This document shows, piece after piece, positions 1 through 13,344 of a stretch of DNA of 64,000 bases; position 1 is the first letter of the stretch; the number at the start of each line of letters is the position of its first letter. This DNA comes from Proteles cristata cristata (taxonomy: Eukaryota > Chordata > Mammalia > Carnivora > Hyaenidae), in the NCBI GenBank assembly GCA_017311185.1, contig JAESUZ010003282.1, positions 124,001 to 188,000 of the forward strand, given 5' to 3'. The notes beneath the pieces are model-generated. The model did not search any database. It was not told where the DNA came from and saw only the letters and a program-made list of their open reading frames with translations. The position numbers were made by a program, and so were the translations under genes.

Positions 1-117
1 GAGCTTGGAGCCTGTTTCAGTCTGTGACTCCCTCTCTCTCTGACCCTCCCCTGCTCACGCTGTCTCTCTCTCTATCTCTCTCTCTCCTAGAAATAAATAA
101 AACATTTGAAAAAAAAA
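1..117 (+). repeat. SINEC (feline tRNA-derived SINE), 3' part
   Basis: CT-rich middle and AAATAAATAAAAC tail of the carnivore SINE; the head is cut by the window edge. Confidence 0.9.
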
Positions 118-1801
118 GTGATATCAATAGAAAAATTAGTAACGAATCTGTTGTGTTTCTATCCACAAATAATAAACTAACATAAAGTAAACTGAGAAAA
201 CAATCCCATCTACAAATGTGTCAAAAAGAATAAAATATCTAGGAATATATTTAACCAAAGAGGTGAAAAGCTTGTGCTGTAATAACTGTAAGACACTGAT
301 GAAAAAAAAGGAAAGATATACCATACACATGGATTGGGAGAATTAATATTATTAAAATGTCAATACTACCCAACATCTACAGATTCAGTACAATCCCTAT
401 CAAGATACCAATGATATTTTTCACAGAACTAGAACAAACAATCCCCAAATTTCTAGGAAACCACAAAGAGCCTGAATAGCCAAGGTAATCTTGAAGAAGA
501 TTAAAGCTACAGGTATCATGCTCCCAGATTTCAAACTATACTACAATGCAATAGTAATCAAATCAGTATAGTACGGGCACAAAAACAAACACACAAATCA
601 ATAGAACAGAATAGAGAGCCCAGGAATAAACCCATGCATATATGGTCAATACAATAAAGAAGGCAAGAATATATAGTGGAGAAAAGATAGTCTCTTCAAT
701 AAATGGTGTTGGGACAACTGGACAGCTATATGAAAAAAAATGAAAGTGAACCACTTTCTTAAACCATAAATAAAAATAAACTCAAAATGAATTAAAAACT
801 TAAATCTGATACCTGAAGTCATGGAACTCCTAAAAGAAAATATAGGCAGTAAGCCCTCTGGCATTGATTTTACTGATACTTTTTGGATTTGCCTCTTCAG
901 GCAAAAACAACAAAAGCAAAAATAAACAAATGGGACTACATCAAACCAAAAACCTTTGGTATAGAGGATGAACCATCAACAAAACAAAATGACAACCAAA
1001 TAAATGGGTGAATATATTCATAAATGGCATAGCCAAAAAGGGGTTAACATCCAAAATATACAAAGAACTCATACAGTATCAAAAAAAAAATACAACTAAA
1101 AAAATGGGCAGAGAACCTTAATAGACATTTTTGCAAAGAAGATATACAGATGGCAAATAGGCACATGAAGAGATGTTCAACATCACTAAACATCAGGTGG
1201 ATGTAAATCAAAACTACAATGATCTGTCACTTTACATCTAAAAGGCTACTATCAAAAAGGCAAGAAATAACAAATGTTGTCAAGGCTGTGAAGAAAAGGA
1301 GACCCTCAGGTTCTGTTGGTATGGATGTAAAGTGGCATAGCCACTATGGAAAACAATATGAAAATTGTTTTGAAAATTAAAAATAGAACTACCATATAAT
1401 GCATCAATTCCACTGCTGGGTATTTATCTGAAGAAAATGAAAACACTAATTTGAAAAGACACATTCACTCTATGTTCATTGCAACTTTATTTACAATAAC
1501 CAAGACATGGAAGCAACCTAAATTTTCACTATATAATGAAATATTATTCAGTCATAAACAATAATGAAATTTTGCCATTTGTGACAACATGGATGGACCT
1601 AGAGGATATTATGCAAAGTGAAATAAGTCAAACAGAGGAGAATATACCATATTTTTTCATTTGTGGAATCTAAGAAAACAAAACAAATGAATATACAAAG
1701 CAAAACAGAAACAGACTGATACAAAAAAAACAAACTAATGGTTGCCAGAAAGGGAGTTAGACAGAGGGGTGGAAAAAATAGGTGAAGGGTTTTATTTACT
1801 T

Positions 1802-2032
1802 AAAAAAATTTTTTAATGTTTTATTTATTTCTGAGAGAGAGAGAGAGAGAGAGAGAGGCAGCGTGAGCAGGGGAGGGTCAGAAAGAGAGGGAGATAAGGA
1901 ATCTGAAGCAGGCTCCAGGCTCTGAGCTAGCTGTCAACACAGAGCCTGACATGGGGCTCAAATCCACAAACCATGAGATCATGACCTGAGCCAAAGCTGG
2001 ACGCTTAACTGACTGAGCTACCCAGGTGCCCC
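1802..2032 (-). repeat. SINEC, antisense, near full length
   Basis: Poly-T/AAATAAA-complement start, GA run, then the reverse of the tRNA-like head ending CCCAGGTGCCCC. It is inserted in the 3'UTR of the L1 around it. Confidence 0.93.
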
Positions 2033-2063
2033 AGTTAAGAGTTTTAAAAGGTACAATCCTCAG

Positions 2064-2288
2064 GAGTGCCTGGGTGGCTCAGTCAGTTAAGCATTGGACT
2101 CTTGATTTCAGATCAGGTCATGATCTCATGTCAAGGTTTGTGAGTTCAAGCCCAGAGTTGGGGTATGTGCTGAGAGCATGGAATCTGCTCTCCCTCTGTC
2201 TCTCCTTCTGCCCCACATGTGCATGCTCTTTCTCTTTTTCTCTCTCTTACTCTCTCGAAATAAATAAATAAACTTTTTTCTTTAAAAA
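2064..2288 (+). repeat. SINEC, near full length
   Basis: Head GAGTGCCTGGGTGGCTCAG, box-B-like GTTTGTGAGTTCAAGCCC, CT-rich region and AAATAAATAAATAAAC tail. It lies 31 bp from the oppositely oriented copy on its left. The open frame here is only SINE translation. Confidence 0.93.
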
Positions 2289-2520
2289 AGGAGCTACAAT
2301 CTTCCAGTTAGAAAATAAACAAGACACAAGGTTGTAGTTTACAGCATAGGGAATATAGTCATTAATATTGTAACAACTTTTCATGAAGACGCTTGGTAAA
2401 TAGACTTGCTATGGTGACCATTTCACAATGCATATAAATGTTGAATCACTACGTTTAACACTTGAGACCAATACAATACTGTATATCAGTTGTCCAATTA
2501 AATAAATCAATAAATGTATA

Positions 2521-5149
2521 GATAATGCTATAGGAGAAGTTTATTTAGAAGGGGGGCAGGAATCAAGAGTTTAGTTTTTATTCAATAAATGAGATTCACT
2601 GGGTCATCTAAGTAGAAATCTAGACAAGAGATTTGGAAGGCTTCAAGATCAGTTTATATAGGTCATTTGATCTTAGAGACTAAATCAAGACATCAAAAAC
2701 TCATCTTTTTCTTTCCATTATTCCATCTGTGTTATTCACAGTTACAGTCTTCCTAAGAATGGGTCCCCATGTAACCAAAGGCTACTGCTGTCAGAAATTG
2801 AAACTACATCTCCACATGCAGTAGGACAGGCAGGGCAATTCTCATAACCATTATACACAAAGCCTTGAGGCTCTGGTGAATAGATCTTTCCTATAACAAC
2901 TCGTGGGCCTCAGAAAATGTCAGGAAATGTGTTGCCTGGATTAAGCCTACATTACTTTCAAACTAATCACTATTTAAATAGTATTATGGGATTACCTGAT
3001 TGTTTAGACCAATGTGCTGTCACTATTGGAGAAAGAAGGAAGGTTAATCCTGCCTAAACCAAGTGGTTGCTAATAATCAGGGAAGAGTGGAAGAGATGTT
3101 GTAAAGACAGACACAATGACCACTATAAATGGACAGAAGAGCAGATGACCTAATATTAAATACTGGATACAAGCATTCTTACAATCCCTTTGGCAACTCC
3201 CATTCTGGGCAAATCTCATTGGGGTTTTTTTGGGGGGGGGTTTAATTGAGGTCCCCAACTCAAAAAGAGTTCCATGTTGCACAACCATTCCTTCAAAATC
3301 TTTCTCATATTTCCTTTTCATATTACTTCTCTGCCTCCCTAAACCCCTTTCCCTCATATTGACACTAGAATATTAAAAATTCCCATCACCCTTCACTTTA
3401 TTATGCAGAAAAATTAGCTCCACGCCAGTTTTGCATATATACAAATTCATGAAGGTGGCCTGTTAAATGAAAGACTATTCACTCCAGTTAGAACTCCTTA
3501 ACAGAACAGACGAACCTACAGAGATTTGTAAATTGGGTCTTTTTCCTTTAAACACATGTAAGTTTTTATTCTTCCCCTATCAAGCTCTGTGGGTAAAGGG
3601 AAGCTATATGGATCTTTTTTTTTTTTAAAGATATGAATTGCCTTTAGAAAACAAAAATAACAAGATAGGGTTATGTGTGTTTATCTGAGAATTTATTGTA
3701 TTTACTGTTTTAAATAGTTTACCCCTTTTTCACAATAATTATTCAGTGAATCAAAAAGTCTAAATGAGGTATGTACAAAGTGTTACAATAGCTAAATAGA
3801 ATGGGTATCAATTCTGACCAAATAGTGATAAAAACAGGTATTAGGTATCTTTTAGACAGTACTGAAACTACTATGGTTTCCTGGAGACACAATTGTATTC
3901 TAGAAAGATACCTCTAACAGCTACCGAGAAGCAGTTAGGAGGATGATAAATAAAACTAGATGCCATGCAGTCAGTTAGGAAGCTACAACAATAGTCTAAG
4001 AAACACAGAATAAGGGACTGGCCCACAACAGTGACAGATTGTAAAGAGGCCCCAGTTCAAAGATCATTATGAAATTGAATTATTATTATGCTGCCTCTCT
4101 AATATTTCATATAAAACTCACTATAGCAATATGGGGTGGTATTTTTGGAAGCATAAGGATTGAATAGACCGTTTGTTATTTTGCCACATTCTTTTGGATT
4201 TTGTTATGTTGTCAACATCTTTTTTTTCTTTCTCCATTAACAACACCTGAATTTTGCTTCAAGGAAAATGCTCTTTTCCCATTAGATACAATCTGGTTAG
4301 AGCAATCAAGAGAATCTGTCTTCTTCCATATTATTTTCTTTTTTTGGTGCAAAAAAGTGATTTTATTAAAGCATTTAATATTTTAAATTTAATAATAAAT
4401 TAAAGCATAATAAATAACAAGATAGGGACAGGACCTGTGGGCAAACAGAGCTGCCTTCTATGTTCTTCAACTGAGACCAATAAGATAGATCTTCTCTGAA
4501 ATTTGCCAGAGTGAGAGTGGGAAGGAAAAAATAAGGATGATCACAAGCGGCACCTGATGAGACAGTCTATTTGTTGTTACTTCAGAATTCCGAAAGCTGC
4601 TCTGATTCTTATATTTTAGATTTTCCCGACTACCTTTTAAGTAATATATCTCATATCTCCCTCTAACCTCCCAAGAAATTATTTTCTGCCTTCATAAGCT
4701 AGGATGGGTTCCTATTCTTTATAACAAAATCAACCTAAATAACACAAAAGTATGATTAAAACAAATGATCCAAAACATAACAAGGCTAAGAACCCCAGTC
4801 TCCTAATACTTGGTCCAGTAGCTTTTGCATCACGTCATGTAGCCTTTAAATACCAAACAAGACAAAGTTCTTCAGACATAAAAAAATATGGGATCTAATG
4901 GAAATGTGTTCTTTAACATCAGAATAAATTATAAGGAAGGATATAGTAACTGGTTTAGATCCCATGAGACAATGGCAAAGAACAAATTAGATATTATACA
5001 TGCTTTGACTTTATGATAACATATCCTACCTTAGCCATTTCTGGGAATTATATAAAAATATTCAGCAAATCTAACATAGTTCTAGGGGGTTGGAAGTAAT
5101 AGACCACATGCTAACTACTCAGACCTTACCATCAAAATAATCTAGGAGT
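2521..5149. other. Intergenic DNA, mostly unclassified
   Basis: AT-rich sequence without a supported gene. A G-run (TGGGGGGGGGG near 3232-3241) and a possible ancient repeat patch at about 3900-4020 are visible; the short frames have no gene-like features. Confidence 0.6.
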
Positions 5150-5366
5150 GGGGCGCCTGGGTGGCTTAGTCGGTTAAGCGTCCAACTTTCGCTTAGGTCA
5201 TGACTTCGCGGTTCGTGGGTTCGAGCCCCGCGTTGGGCTCTGTGCTGTCTTCCAGCTTAGAGCCTGGAGCCTGTTTCAGTCTGTGACTCCCTCTCTCTCT
5301 GATCCTCCCCTGCTCACGCTGTCTCTATCTCTCTCTCCTAGAAATAAATAAAACATTAAAAAATAA
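5150..5366 (+). repeat. SINEC_Fc-like SINE, very close to consensus
   Basis: Complete head (GGGGCGCCTGGGTGGCTTAG), box-B GGTTCGTGGGTTCGAGCCCC, and tail AAATAAATAAAACATTAAAA. Near-matching flanks (AATAATCTAGG on the left, AATAATCTGGG on the right) look like a target-site duplication. It has kept its CpGs, so it is probably one of the younger copies. Confidence 0.95.
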
Positions 5367-5377
5367 TAATAATCTGG

Positions 5378-7717
5378 GAATTTCTGAGCTCTCATTGTTG
5401 CTGCTGCTACTACAAAATTCCATTTTGTGGTTTGTGGGTGAATTAAAGAAACTTCAATCAAGTCTTTGCACTGGAGGTTTTGCAAATAATAAAAAGCCTA
5501 CTTGAATAAATTTAAAATCATCTTTTTGGTTCACTGAGTGCAAGAATAAAATTTAATGGAACCAGGAGGCTCCTTTCTGCTCAATTTGCCCCCAAGTTTA
5601 GGTGATGATCAAACTCCTATGATGGCACCTTGATCTTTCTGACTTCTTGGGGATGAAGGAATTCTCTAATTTATCTGCTAAGTAGGGGATATAGCTTCCA
5701 CAATAAAAATCAAACTGAAATTTACAGTACAGGAACTATTAGAAGGGGGAAGAAAGATGAATTCAAAGAGAAACAAACCAACAGGCTGAACAATCCTGAA
5801 AGCTGACACATATCAGTGCTGAAAACATTGGCGGATTGCCAGAAAGTATTTCTTCAGAAGATATTTAAGTTTAGAAGAGCTAACTTTGGAATGAGAAAAG
5901 GCAGTTAAGTGGAGAAAAATCAAAACAAAATGGATAGAGGGGAAAAATAGTTAAAATAATCAGAGTTAAGTTCAGGAAGACACACTGACAGTTCTTTTGT
6001 TTTAATAAGGAAAAATACCAAGAGCAAAAAAGTAAAAGTTTCTGTACTACTTTTTGAAGAATTGCTAAAAATAAAAATTCATTGTAAGTAAGCAACAACA
6101 CTGATGATTTCTCCCATTTAGTAGACTGTGGTACAATCAACAAGACAAATTAAGAATATTGGTAAATAAAGTGTAATTTCCTTGACCCTGGCCAAATAGA
6201 TTTGAAACTATAGGCCATGACCTCCCATTGATCTATTCTCCAAAATATCATTGGTAGAAGTGATCTTTTTGTTGTTCCTCATGAAGCTTAAATTTTATTT
6301 AGATTCCAAACAAACCAAGTGACCACAAATTAATCTGTCCACTCAGGAGTCGGGAACCCAAAGTTTCTGGCTCCTCCAGCAGGAGCTGCAGAGAGAACCA
6401 GGGTCTGGGTCCTTCAGGCCACCACAGTTCTGCCACAGACGTGCCCCGCCTACCTGGGCAGGTCTTGACCTAGGCACATAGCACAAGTAGGAGGCATCCA
6501 CAATGGCTAATGAGAAGGTGGTGGGTTCCATGATTAGGAGTCATGCTCAGAAAGACAGTCTCAAAGTTCTGGGTGGGGTTCCACTGCTCTGAAGGAGGCT
6601 CTGGAGGGCCAAGGACCAGGGATGGAGGATGGAGATGCAACATCTCCTAGATGCTGGAGAGCCATATCTTGGTCAGGAACTGAAAGGTTAGTAGGAAGTA
6701 AAGACAGTCAATAGTGAACTTGAGGCATGTTTTTAATAGCCCCCCCTTGCAGTAGATACTGGGGGGCCCAAAGATGGCCGCCTCTCAACTGTACATGTTC
6801 ATACAAAATGAAACCCTCAACGTCCTGTGGCCCATTTAACCTGAGCAGCTGTGCCTTCTGTGAGCCAGACACTAGTAGTCTAGAAAACTACTTATCTTCA
6901 CAATGCAAGATGGCAGGACGTTGTTCAATATTTCTAGATTTTTTCTTTAATTTATTTGGAAATTTTTATTAATTGAGTTACAGAATAAATAATTTAATAA
7001 GGAGGTTTTGAATTAATTGTGAAAAGCTTTTAACAAAACATAGCATTTATGTACAATTGAGTAACAACAGTATCAAAAGCAGACGAATGGAACTTCCTTG
7101 ATGACCAAGTGGAAAACAGTATGATTTCCTATATATTGTTTCCTGTCTATAAAAGATAAATTTTTTTGCACGTTGCTTATTCGGATGACAATCAGTGTGA
7201 CAGAGATATAGTGGTATGTTATAAATATGTCTTCACAGTGTTTTGGCTTTCATTCCTTAAAAACATTTTATGAGCTGTGTAAAGTGACTTTAATAATTAA
7301 GCTATGTAAAAACGTTATACATATCTAGCTTAGAGATGCATTCAGAGTACAATATTTTGATCAAAATTAGAGAATAAAAGTAATTTCTACACAAGAAAAC
7401 TCTAACAAATTGTTAATTTGAAAACTTGAATTAGCATGTGTTTCTTTAGATATTTGGACTTCTTATGATCTAATTCCAAAGCTTCAAAAGCACGTTTTGA
7501 GTCATTGATCTTCTTTTAAAGTATTCTTCTATTCCCAAATAATCTCTAACATTGCTCTATCATATGTATGAATCTGAATGCAGTATTTAATAACTACTGT
7601 CATCTATGTAAGGATATGTCTATCAAAAATATGATTAACTAGAATTCACCATCCCTACCAATTATATTTCTACAAGATATTGATGACCTATGCATCAAAT
7701 TTATTCACAAATAAATA
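5378..7717. other. Intergenic DNA, unclassified, with a GC-richer patch
   Basis: No gene supported. Roughly 6340-6920 is richer in G+C than its surroundings and could be an old LTR or a decayed pseudogene, but I recognise neither. The rest is AT-rich. Confidence 0.55.
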
Positions 7718-7797
7718 ATATTTATTTATTTTGAGAGAGTGCATGAGTAAGGGAGGAGCAGAGAGAGAGAATTGGAAAGAGCTACCCAGGCATCCCA
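7718..7797 (-). repeat. SINEC fragment, internally deleted
   Basis: Has the tail complement, part of the GA region and the last bases of the head (GCTACCCAGGCATCCC); the middle is missing. Confidence 0.75.
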
Positions 7798-8620
7798 ACA
7801 ATTTTTATCTATACCATTGTTTGAAGAATGACATCTACTTAGGAAGATACTGTTTTAACATTTAAACCTATTTCTAATGTGTATGGAGCAAAGTTCCTAG
7901 ACTTAATTGAGCTTTTCCTGTTATAAGCTATTGAGAAGACTACATTATTTTAATGCCTCAGAGCTTAATAAAGTATGTAATATATATTTAAGTAAATATC
8001 AACATTTTAATACCACAGATACCTTCATCTGTAAGCAATTAAGGCTTAGCTCAACCATGAATTTATTGGTAAAGAGACTCATTCATGCGTTAGGAATTTC
8101 TCCTCGTCCATAATCATTCCAAACTTTGGATTTATGAAGGAAAAACCTTTCATTAACTACAGGTACTTACCAGAGAAAAGCTTTTATTGTTTTTTTTCTT
8201 CCTGAGTTTTTGTAATGAGCCCCATAGTAACTCCACCAAATGATAGTTTTTTCAAGGTCTAAACAGAACATGGCAACATGTAGAATATGTGTTTTACAAA
8301 TGCTGGTTTTTTCTTCATTCAGGAAGTATCTGAAAGCATGCTTCTACATACTTACAATTCCATCCCAGAGCTCCCTCAATTTTCAATTATTTGATGACTA
8401 GTTTACCTTGAGAGGTTTTTTTTTTTTTCCTAAAGTCTACAGTTGTACAATCAGATGTCTTAAAGGTCCCTAACTGAATTGCCTATGGGTATGTTAAATT
8501 ACTCAAATTAGAAAGGCTGGTTTATTTTACAGATATACAGACAAATACTCCAATAATTTGGAGTCTTATTAGTGGAGCAATTCTGTTTGGGAAAGATGTC
8601 TACTTTTCAAGTATTCCATG
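7798..8620. other. Intergenic DNA, nothing recognised
   Basis: AT-rich single-copy-looking sequence without gene or repeat signals that I can name. Confidence 0.5.
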
Positions 8621-8621
8621 A

Positions 8622-8695
8622 CACTGTGCAAGTCACTTAACCTCTCTTCTTCTCACCTTCCTTTATACAGAAGTTGAACAAGATGGTTCCTTGGT
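8622..8695 (+). repeat. MIR fragment
   Basis: Core-like text (TGTGCAAGTCACTTAACCTC then a decayed TCATCTGTA part) matches the MIR core in sense orientation. Confidence 0.6.
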
Positions 8696-8740
8696 TAATT
8701 TTAAGCTGTTACATCTTTTGCTATTCTCAAGAGCACAATT

Positions 8741-8942
8741 TTTTTCATTTATTTCTGAGAGAGAGACAGCATGAGCAGGGGAGGGTCAGAGAGAGATGGA
8801 GAAACAGAATCTGAAACCAGCTCCAGTCTCTGAGCTATCTGTCAGCACAGAGCCCAATGTGGGGCTCGAACCCATGAACTGTGAGATCATGACCTGACCC
8901 AAAGTCACAGGCTCAACCGACTGAGCCACCCAGGTGCCACTG
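8741..8942 (-). repeat. SINEC with 12-bp target-site duplication
   Basis: Complete antisense copy. AAGAGCACAATT at 8729-8740 is repeated at 8943-8954, which defines the insertion exactly. Confidence 0.95.
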
Positions 8943-9952
8943 AAGAGCACAATTCTTGAATGCATGAAGATATTACTTTCTGAAATATCTTTGACTCTCA
9001 ACCTAGTACGTGTTAGGCTCTACACTAGACACTTTTTCAAAACAGAGTTTATATTTTAGAATACTCTTAGATTTATAGGGGGAAAAACTGAGATAATAAT
9101 ATAGTTTATTTATACTCTGCATGGAGTTTCCTCATTATTAACATCTGACATTAGTATGGTACATTTGTTACAACTGATGAACCAATGTTGAACCACTGTT
9201 ATTAACTAAATTTCATACTTTATTCCAGCTTCCTAATTTATTACCTGATTTTTTTTTTCTGCTCCAGGATCTCATCCCAGATATTTAGGTATCATGTCTT
9301 TTAAGGCTGTTCTTGAATGTGACAATTTTTTTAGATTTTCCCTGTTTTGTATGACCCTGACTGTTTTGAAGAATACAAGTCACGTATTTTGTTGAATACT
9401 CTTTAGAAGAATTTTTTTTTTCTTTTTTTCCCTCAAAGCTAGACTGGGGTTATGAGTTTTAGCAAGGAAAGTAATAGTTAAACTGCCATTTTGTCACATC
9501 ATGTCAAGAGTATATACCCTCACCTTGATTTATAACCTGATATAGATGCTGATGTTGACCTTGCCCACTTGGCTAAAGTAGTATTTGCCATGTTTTATCA
9601 TTGCTCATCCCCCACCCCTTTTCATAATGTTTTCTTGGGGAAAAAAGTCACTGCACATCTACACTTAATGAGTGGGGGTTTATACACCCCCCCTTATGAA
9701 GGCAAAGTATCTACATAAATTACTTATAATTCTTCTACATTCTTCCTTATATATTTATCCAATAATTGATGTCATTATGGACTCATGGGAATTTATTTTA
9801 TACTTTGGATTATAATCTAATCCATTTATTTCATTGTTCACATTTTTCCAGCTTTGGCTATTTACAATTCTTTCAGTTTGCTCTGTTATCCCTTCAACAT
9901 ACTACATCAATATAGGTTTTTGTTTTGTTAGTTTTATTTTGAGCACTCCTTA

Positions 9953-10324
9953 GCTCAGGCTGCTACAATACAGTACCTACCATACCATAGGCTAGATGGC
10001 TTATAAACAACATAAATTTATTACAGTTCTGAAGGCTGGAAGTCTAAGATCAGGGTACCACCATGATTGGGTTCTGGTGAGGAACTTCTTCTGGGTTGTA
10101 GACTGCTGACTTATTGTATCCTCATGGAGCAGAGAGAGAGAGAGAGAGAGAGGAAGCTACTACCTCTCTTCTTTTTATAAGTGAACTAATCCCATTTTTG
10201 AAGACTTCACCCTCATGTCCTAATAACCTCCCAAAGGCCTTGCCTCTAAATACCATCACATTGAAGATTATCTTCAATATATGAATTTGGGGGGGGGGAC
10301 AAAAATATTTGGGCCACAACAATT
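9953..10324 (-). mobile_element. MaLR LTR (MST/MLT1 type), solo
   Basis: Reverse-oriented 3'-half signature of MaLR LTRs (GGCTTATAAACAACATAAAT, GTTCTGAAGGCTGGAAGTC) and further matching text down to GGGCCACAACA. CCTTA flanks both sides (9948-9952, 10325-10329), consistent with the usual 5-bp duplication. A GA microsatellite (10131-10153) has grown inside it. Confidence 0.8.
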
Positions 10325-10992
10325 CCTTACTTTCTAGCACTACATAAAGCTCCAGATTCATCTTATGTATTCCAGATTGTTTTAGAATCAACCATTGATC
10401 CAGGAAGCCCTGTTTCTTCTTATGGAGATAGTAGTAGAACCCAAAATCTGGGTACTCAATACACTTATTGCTACTGGGATGTCATTGTTTCTGGACCTCT
10501 CAATTGACAGATTGAGAAAATATAATCATGTATATAATCTATGTATTTATAATCTAGAAATATTTCTGTATGTAACCATTTATAACTATATTAAGCTACA
10601 TATGAGTTCCTACTGGTGTTTCCAGCTCTGATCTTTTACAACATGGATTATTCTAGTTCTTCCCCTTATCTCTAACCTCTACCTAAGAGTGAGAAGCCTG
10701 GCTTTCACCATCTTCTATTCATTTATTTAACTGTTCAATTTAAGTATGTATATTATAGCTTTATCAGCATTGTTAGCTCATACTCTATGGGAAGCAGCTT
10801 TATCAACTAGCATACAGTGTTTTGCCTTAAGCACTCATTTCCAGCTCTTTACATAAGCACCTTTCCTCTCTACCTCCTTCTTTGACATTTTTTTTCATAC
10901 ATGTGTAATAGGGTCAGATTCTTTCATCACCATCTGCATTTCAAACTGGGATTCTTCAAACTTCGAAATAATTTTTTAAAATTTGCATACAC

Positions 10993-11201
10993 TGGGGGAG
11001 CCCGGGTGGCCCAGTCAGTTAAGCATCTGACTTTGGCTCAGGTCATGATCTCGTGGTTCATGAGTTTGAGCCCCATGTCGGTCTCTGTGCTGATAGTTTG
11101 GAGCCTGGATCCTGCTTCAGATTCTGTGACACTCTCTCTGTCTGCCCCTTCCCTCGTTCATGCTCTGCCTCTGTCTTTCAAAAAATAATTAAACTTTAAA
11201 T
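10993..11201 (+). repeat. SINEC inside the L1M
   Basis: Complete sense copy. The flank ATTTGCATACA (10981-10991) recurs at 11202-11212 as a target-site duplication. Confidence 0.94.
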
Positions 11202-12110
11202 ATTTGCATACATTAAGGTCACCCTCTGTGTGATAAAATTCTATATGTTTTTGACAGATTCATACTATTATGTATTCATCATTATCACATAGAATTATTT
11301 CAGTCCCTCAATAAAAAAACTATTTTTCACTTATTATAACTTTCACCCTCTCCTCTAATAACCACTAGATTTTTTTTATTATCTGTATAGTTTTAGCCTT
11401 TATATGCCAGTTTAAGAATGTCATATAATTGGAATTCTAATATATGTAACCTTTCAGACTATCTTCTTTCACTTAGCAATATACACTTAAGGATACTTCA
11501 TGTCTTTACCTAGGTTGATAGCTCATTTCTATTACCACCAAGTAATATTCAATTGTATGGCTGTAACACAATTTATCATTCACCTATTGAAGGATATCTT
11601 TGTTGTTTGCAGTTTTTGATAATTGAGTAAAGCTACTAAAAACATTCACTTGAAGGTTTTTTGTAGACATGCTTTCAAATCAGCTGTGTAAATACCGAGG
11701 AATGGAACTGTTATGTAAGGAAAGACTATGTATAGCTTTGTTAAAAAAAAAAAAAGTTGCCAAAATGTCTTCCAAAGTGGCAGTACCATTTTGCATTCCC
11801 ACCAGCAACAAACGAGAGTTCCTGTTGCTCCATCTTCATAGTATTTGGTGTTGTCAGTATTCTGGATTTGGACCATTCTAATTAATGTGTGCTGGTATCT
11901 TATTTTTGTTTTGATTTGTATTACTCTGACAACATATGAAACCAAGCATCTTTTCATAAGCTTATTTGCCATCATATGTATTCTTTGGTGAGGCACCCAA
12001 ATCATTTGTTCATTTTTAAAAACGTTATTTGTTTTCTTTTGTTTGAGCTTGAAAAATTATTTGTATACTTTGGATACCAGTCCCATATCTGATACGCAAG
12101 GTAAGGAAGA

Positions 12111-13328
12111 CTGAATGGTACAGTTCACACGAATAAGACTCACAAAGCAAAGATCAAAGAATCAAAGATAGATCTGAATAGGGTAGTGCTAGTAAACACA
12201 ATTTCAAAAGACAGAACAACCATCACAGAGATCTTTTTTTCACCTAGGCATATATGATCCTTTTTATTTTAAGTTATAAAAGAATGAAGCTGATGGGAAA
12301 AAAAGGTTAACTTTTAATTTTGAAAAACTTCCTAATCACTAATTCTGCTATTTTGATATTTTTTCCCAAATTCAAACTTCTTAAGGGGTTGTCATTTAGG
12401 CACGAACATTTATGTGACATATGTAAACTTAGAAACTGAAATAATGTAAACATCACCTAAATCTATAAACTTTATTTCAAAATCAATTTACATAATATGT
12501 AAATAGGCTTTCAATCAAAATTTAATCAACTTATTATTAAATATTAATATAAAACTGACATTCCCTCTAATTTATGTAACTACTGATCAAGAAAACCCTT
12601 CATTTACTTTGTGGTTTCAAGCCTCATTTGTCTTCTTCAAGTACTAGGAAAACATTCCATGGACAAAAATTATAAAAGTCAATTTATGGGACATAATTTT
12701 AATATTAAGCTTATCTCAACTTGAGAAAGTGTATTTTCAACCAATTAAGTCTAAAGGTATATAGATTCTTTTTAAAATTCATGTTAACCTTTTTAAAGAT
12801 CTCAAATTCATTTAAAGATACACTGATCCTGTGATTTAGCAAAAACAACAACAAACTAGCCTTTAAAATATTTAAACATTTCTACTACTATTTTCTAGGC
12901 ATGAATAGTTTTGTCTTAGATATAATTACCATTTGAGGCAAGAAAACCAGAAAATTTATCATCCAAAGTACAGTTCTGTGAATAAGAAAGAGCAATAATA
13001 ATAATAATGGTCATAATGAGACAGTGGGCATAAACTGAGTCAGTTGTGGGCAAACATGGATAAAGGGTTAAGCCCAACATTAATTTTAAAAATCTGAGTC
13101 AAACATTACCAAAAAAATTCAAAAGTTTACAAAGTGCCTAGTGTTAAATGGCACAAACATAATGATGTGTCATTTATGGTAGATAATTAACAAGCAATTT
13201 ATTTACCAAACTGGTGATATTCAGTTCAGTGTAACAATTAGAAGACCAACTTGATCTTAGCTTGTTAATGAAGGGTGGGAGATTAAATGTAAGATAGCAA
13301 CATTTTTATTTACTTTATGAAGCTATTT
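12111..13328. other. Intergenic DNA, nothing recognised
   Basis: AT-rich; no gene or named repeat recognised. Confidence 0.5.
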
Positions 13329-13344
13329 AAAAATATATTGAGGA

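Larger units (their letters stand above)
118..2520 (+). repeat. Old LINE-1, ORF2 C-terminal part and 3'UTR, split by two SINEs
   Basis: The sense-strand text follows the L1 ORF2 order (reverse transcriptase end, C-terminal domain) with many stops and indels, then a 3'UTR typical of L1MA-like elements ending near 2520 in an ATAAATCAATAAATG tail. SINEs at 1802-2032 and 2064-2288 interrupt it, and the 3'UTR resumes after each. It has no coding capacity. Confidence 0.85.
9038..12110 (-). repeat. Old LINE-1 (L1M type), 3'UTR and ORF2 end, antisense, with two insertions
   Basis: From left to right it reads as the reverse of an L1M 3'UTR (9038-10980) and then the ORF2 C-terminus (11202-12110). A MaLR LTR (about 9953-10324) and a SINE (10993-11201) interrupt it, and the L1 text resumes correctly after each. 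Many stops; no coding capacity. Confidence 0.8.

Noticed and set aside
5150..5366. tRNA-like sequences with A and B boxes in SINE heads
   Set aside because: These belong to tRNA-derived SINEs followed by CT-rich bodies and A tails, so none is a tRNA gene.
11646..12005. 119-codon minus-strand open frame
   Set aside because: Lies in the antisense L1M ORF2 remnant and is a repeat by-product.
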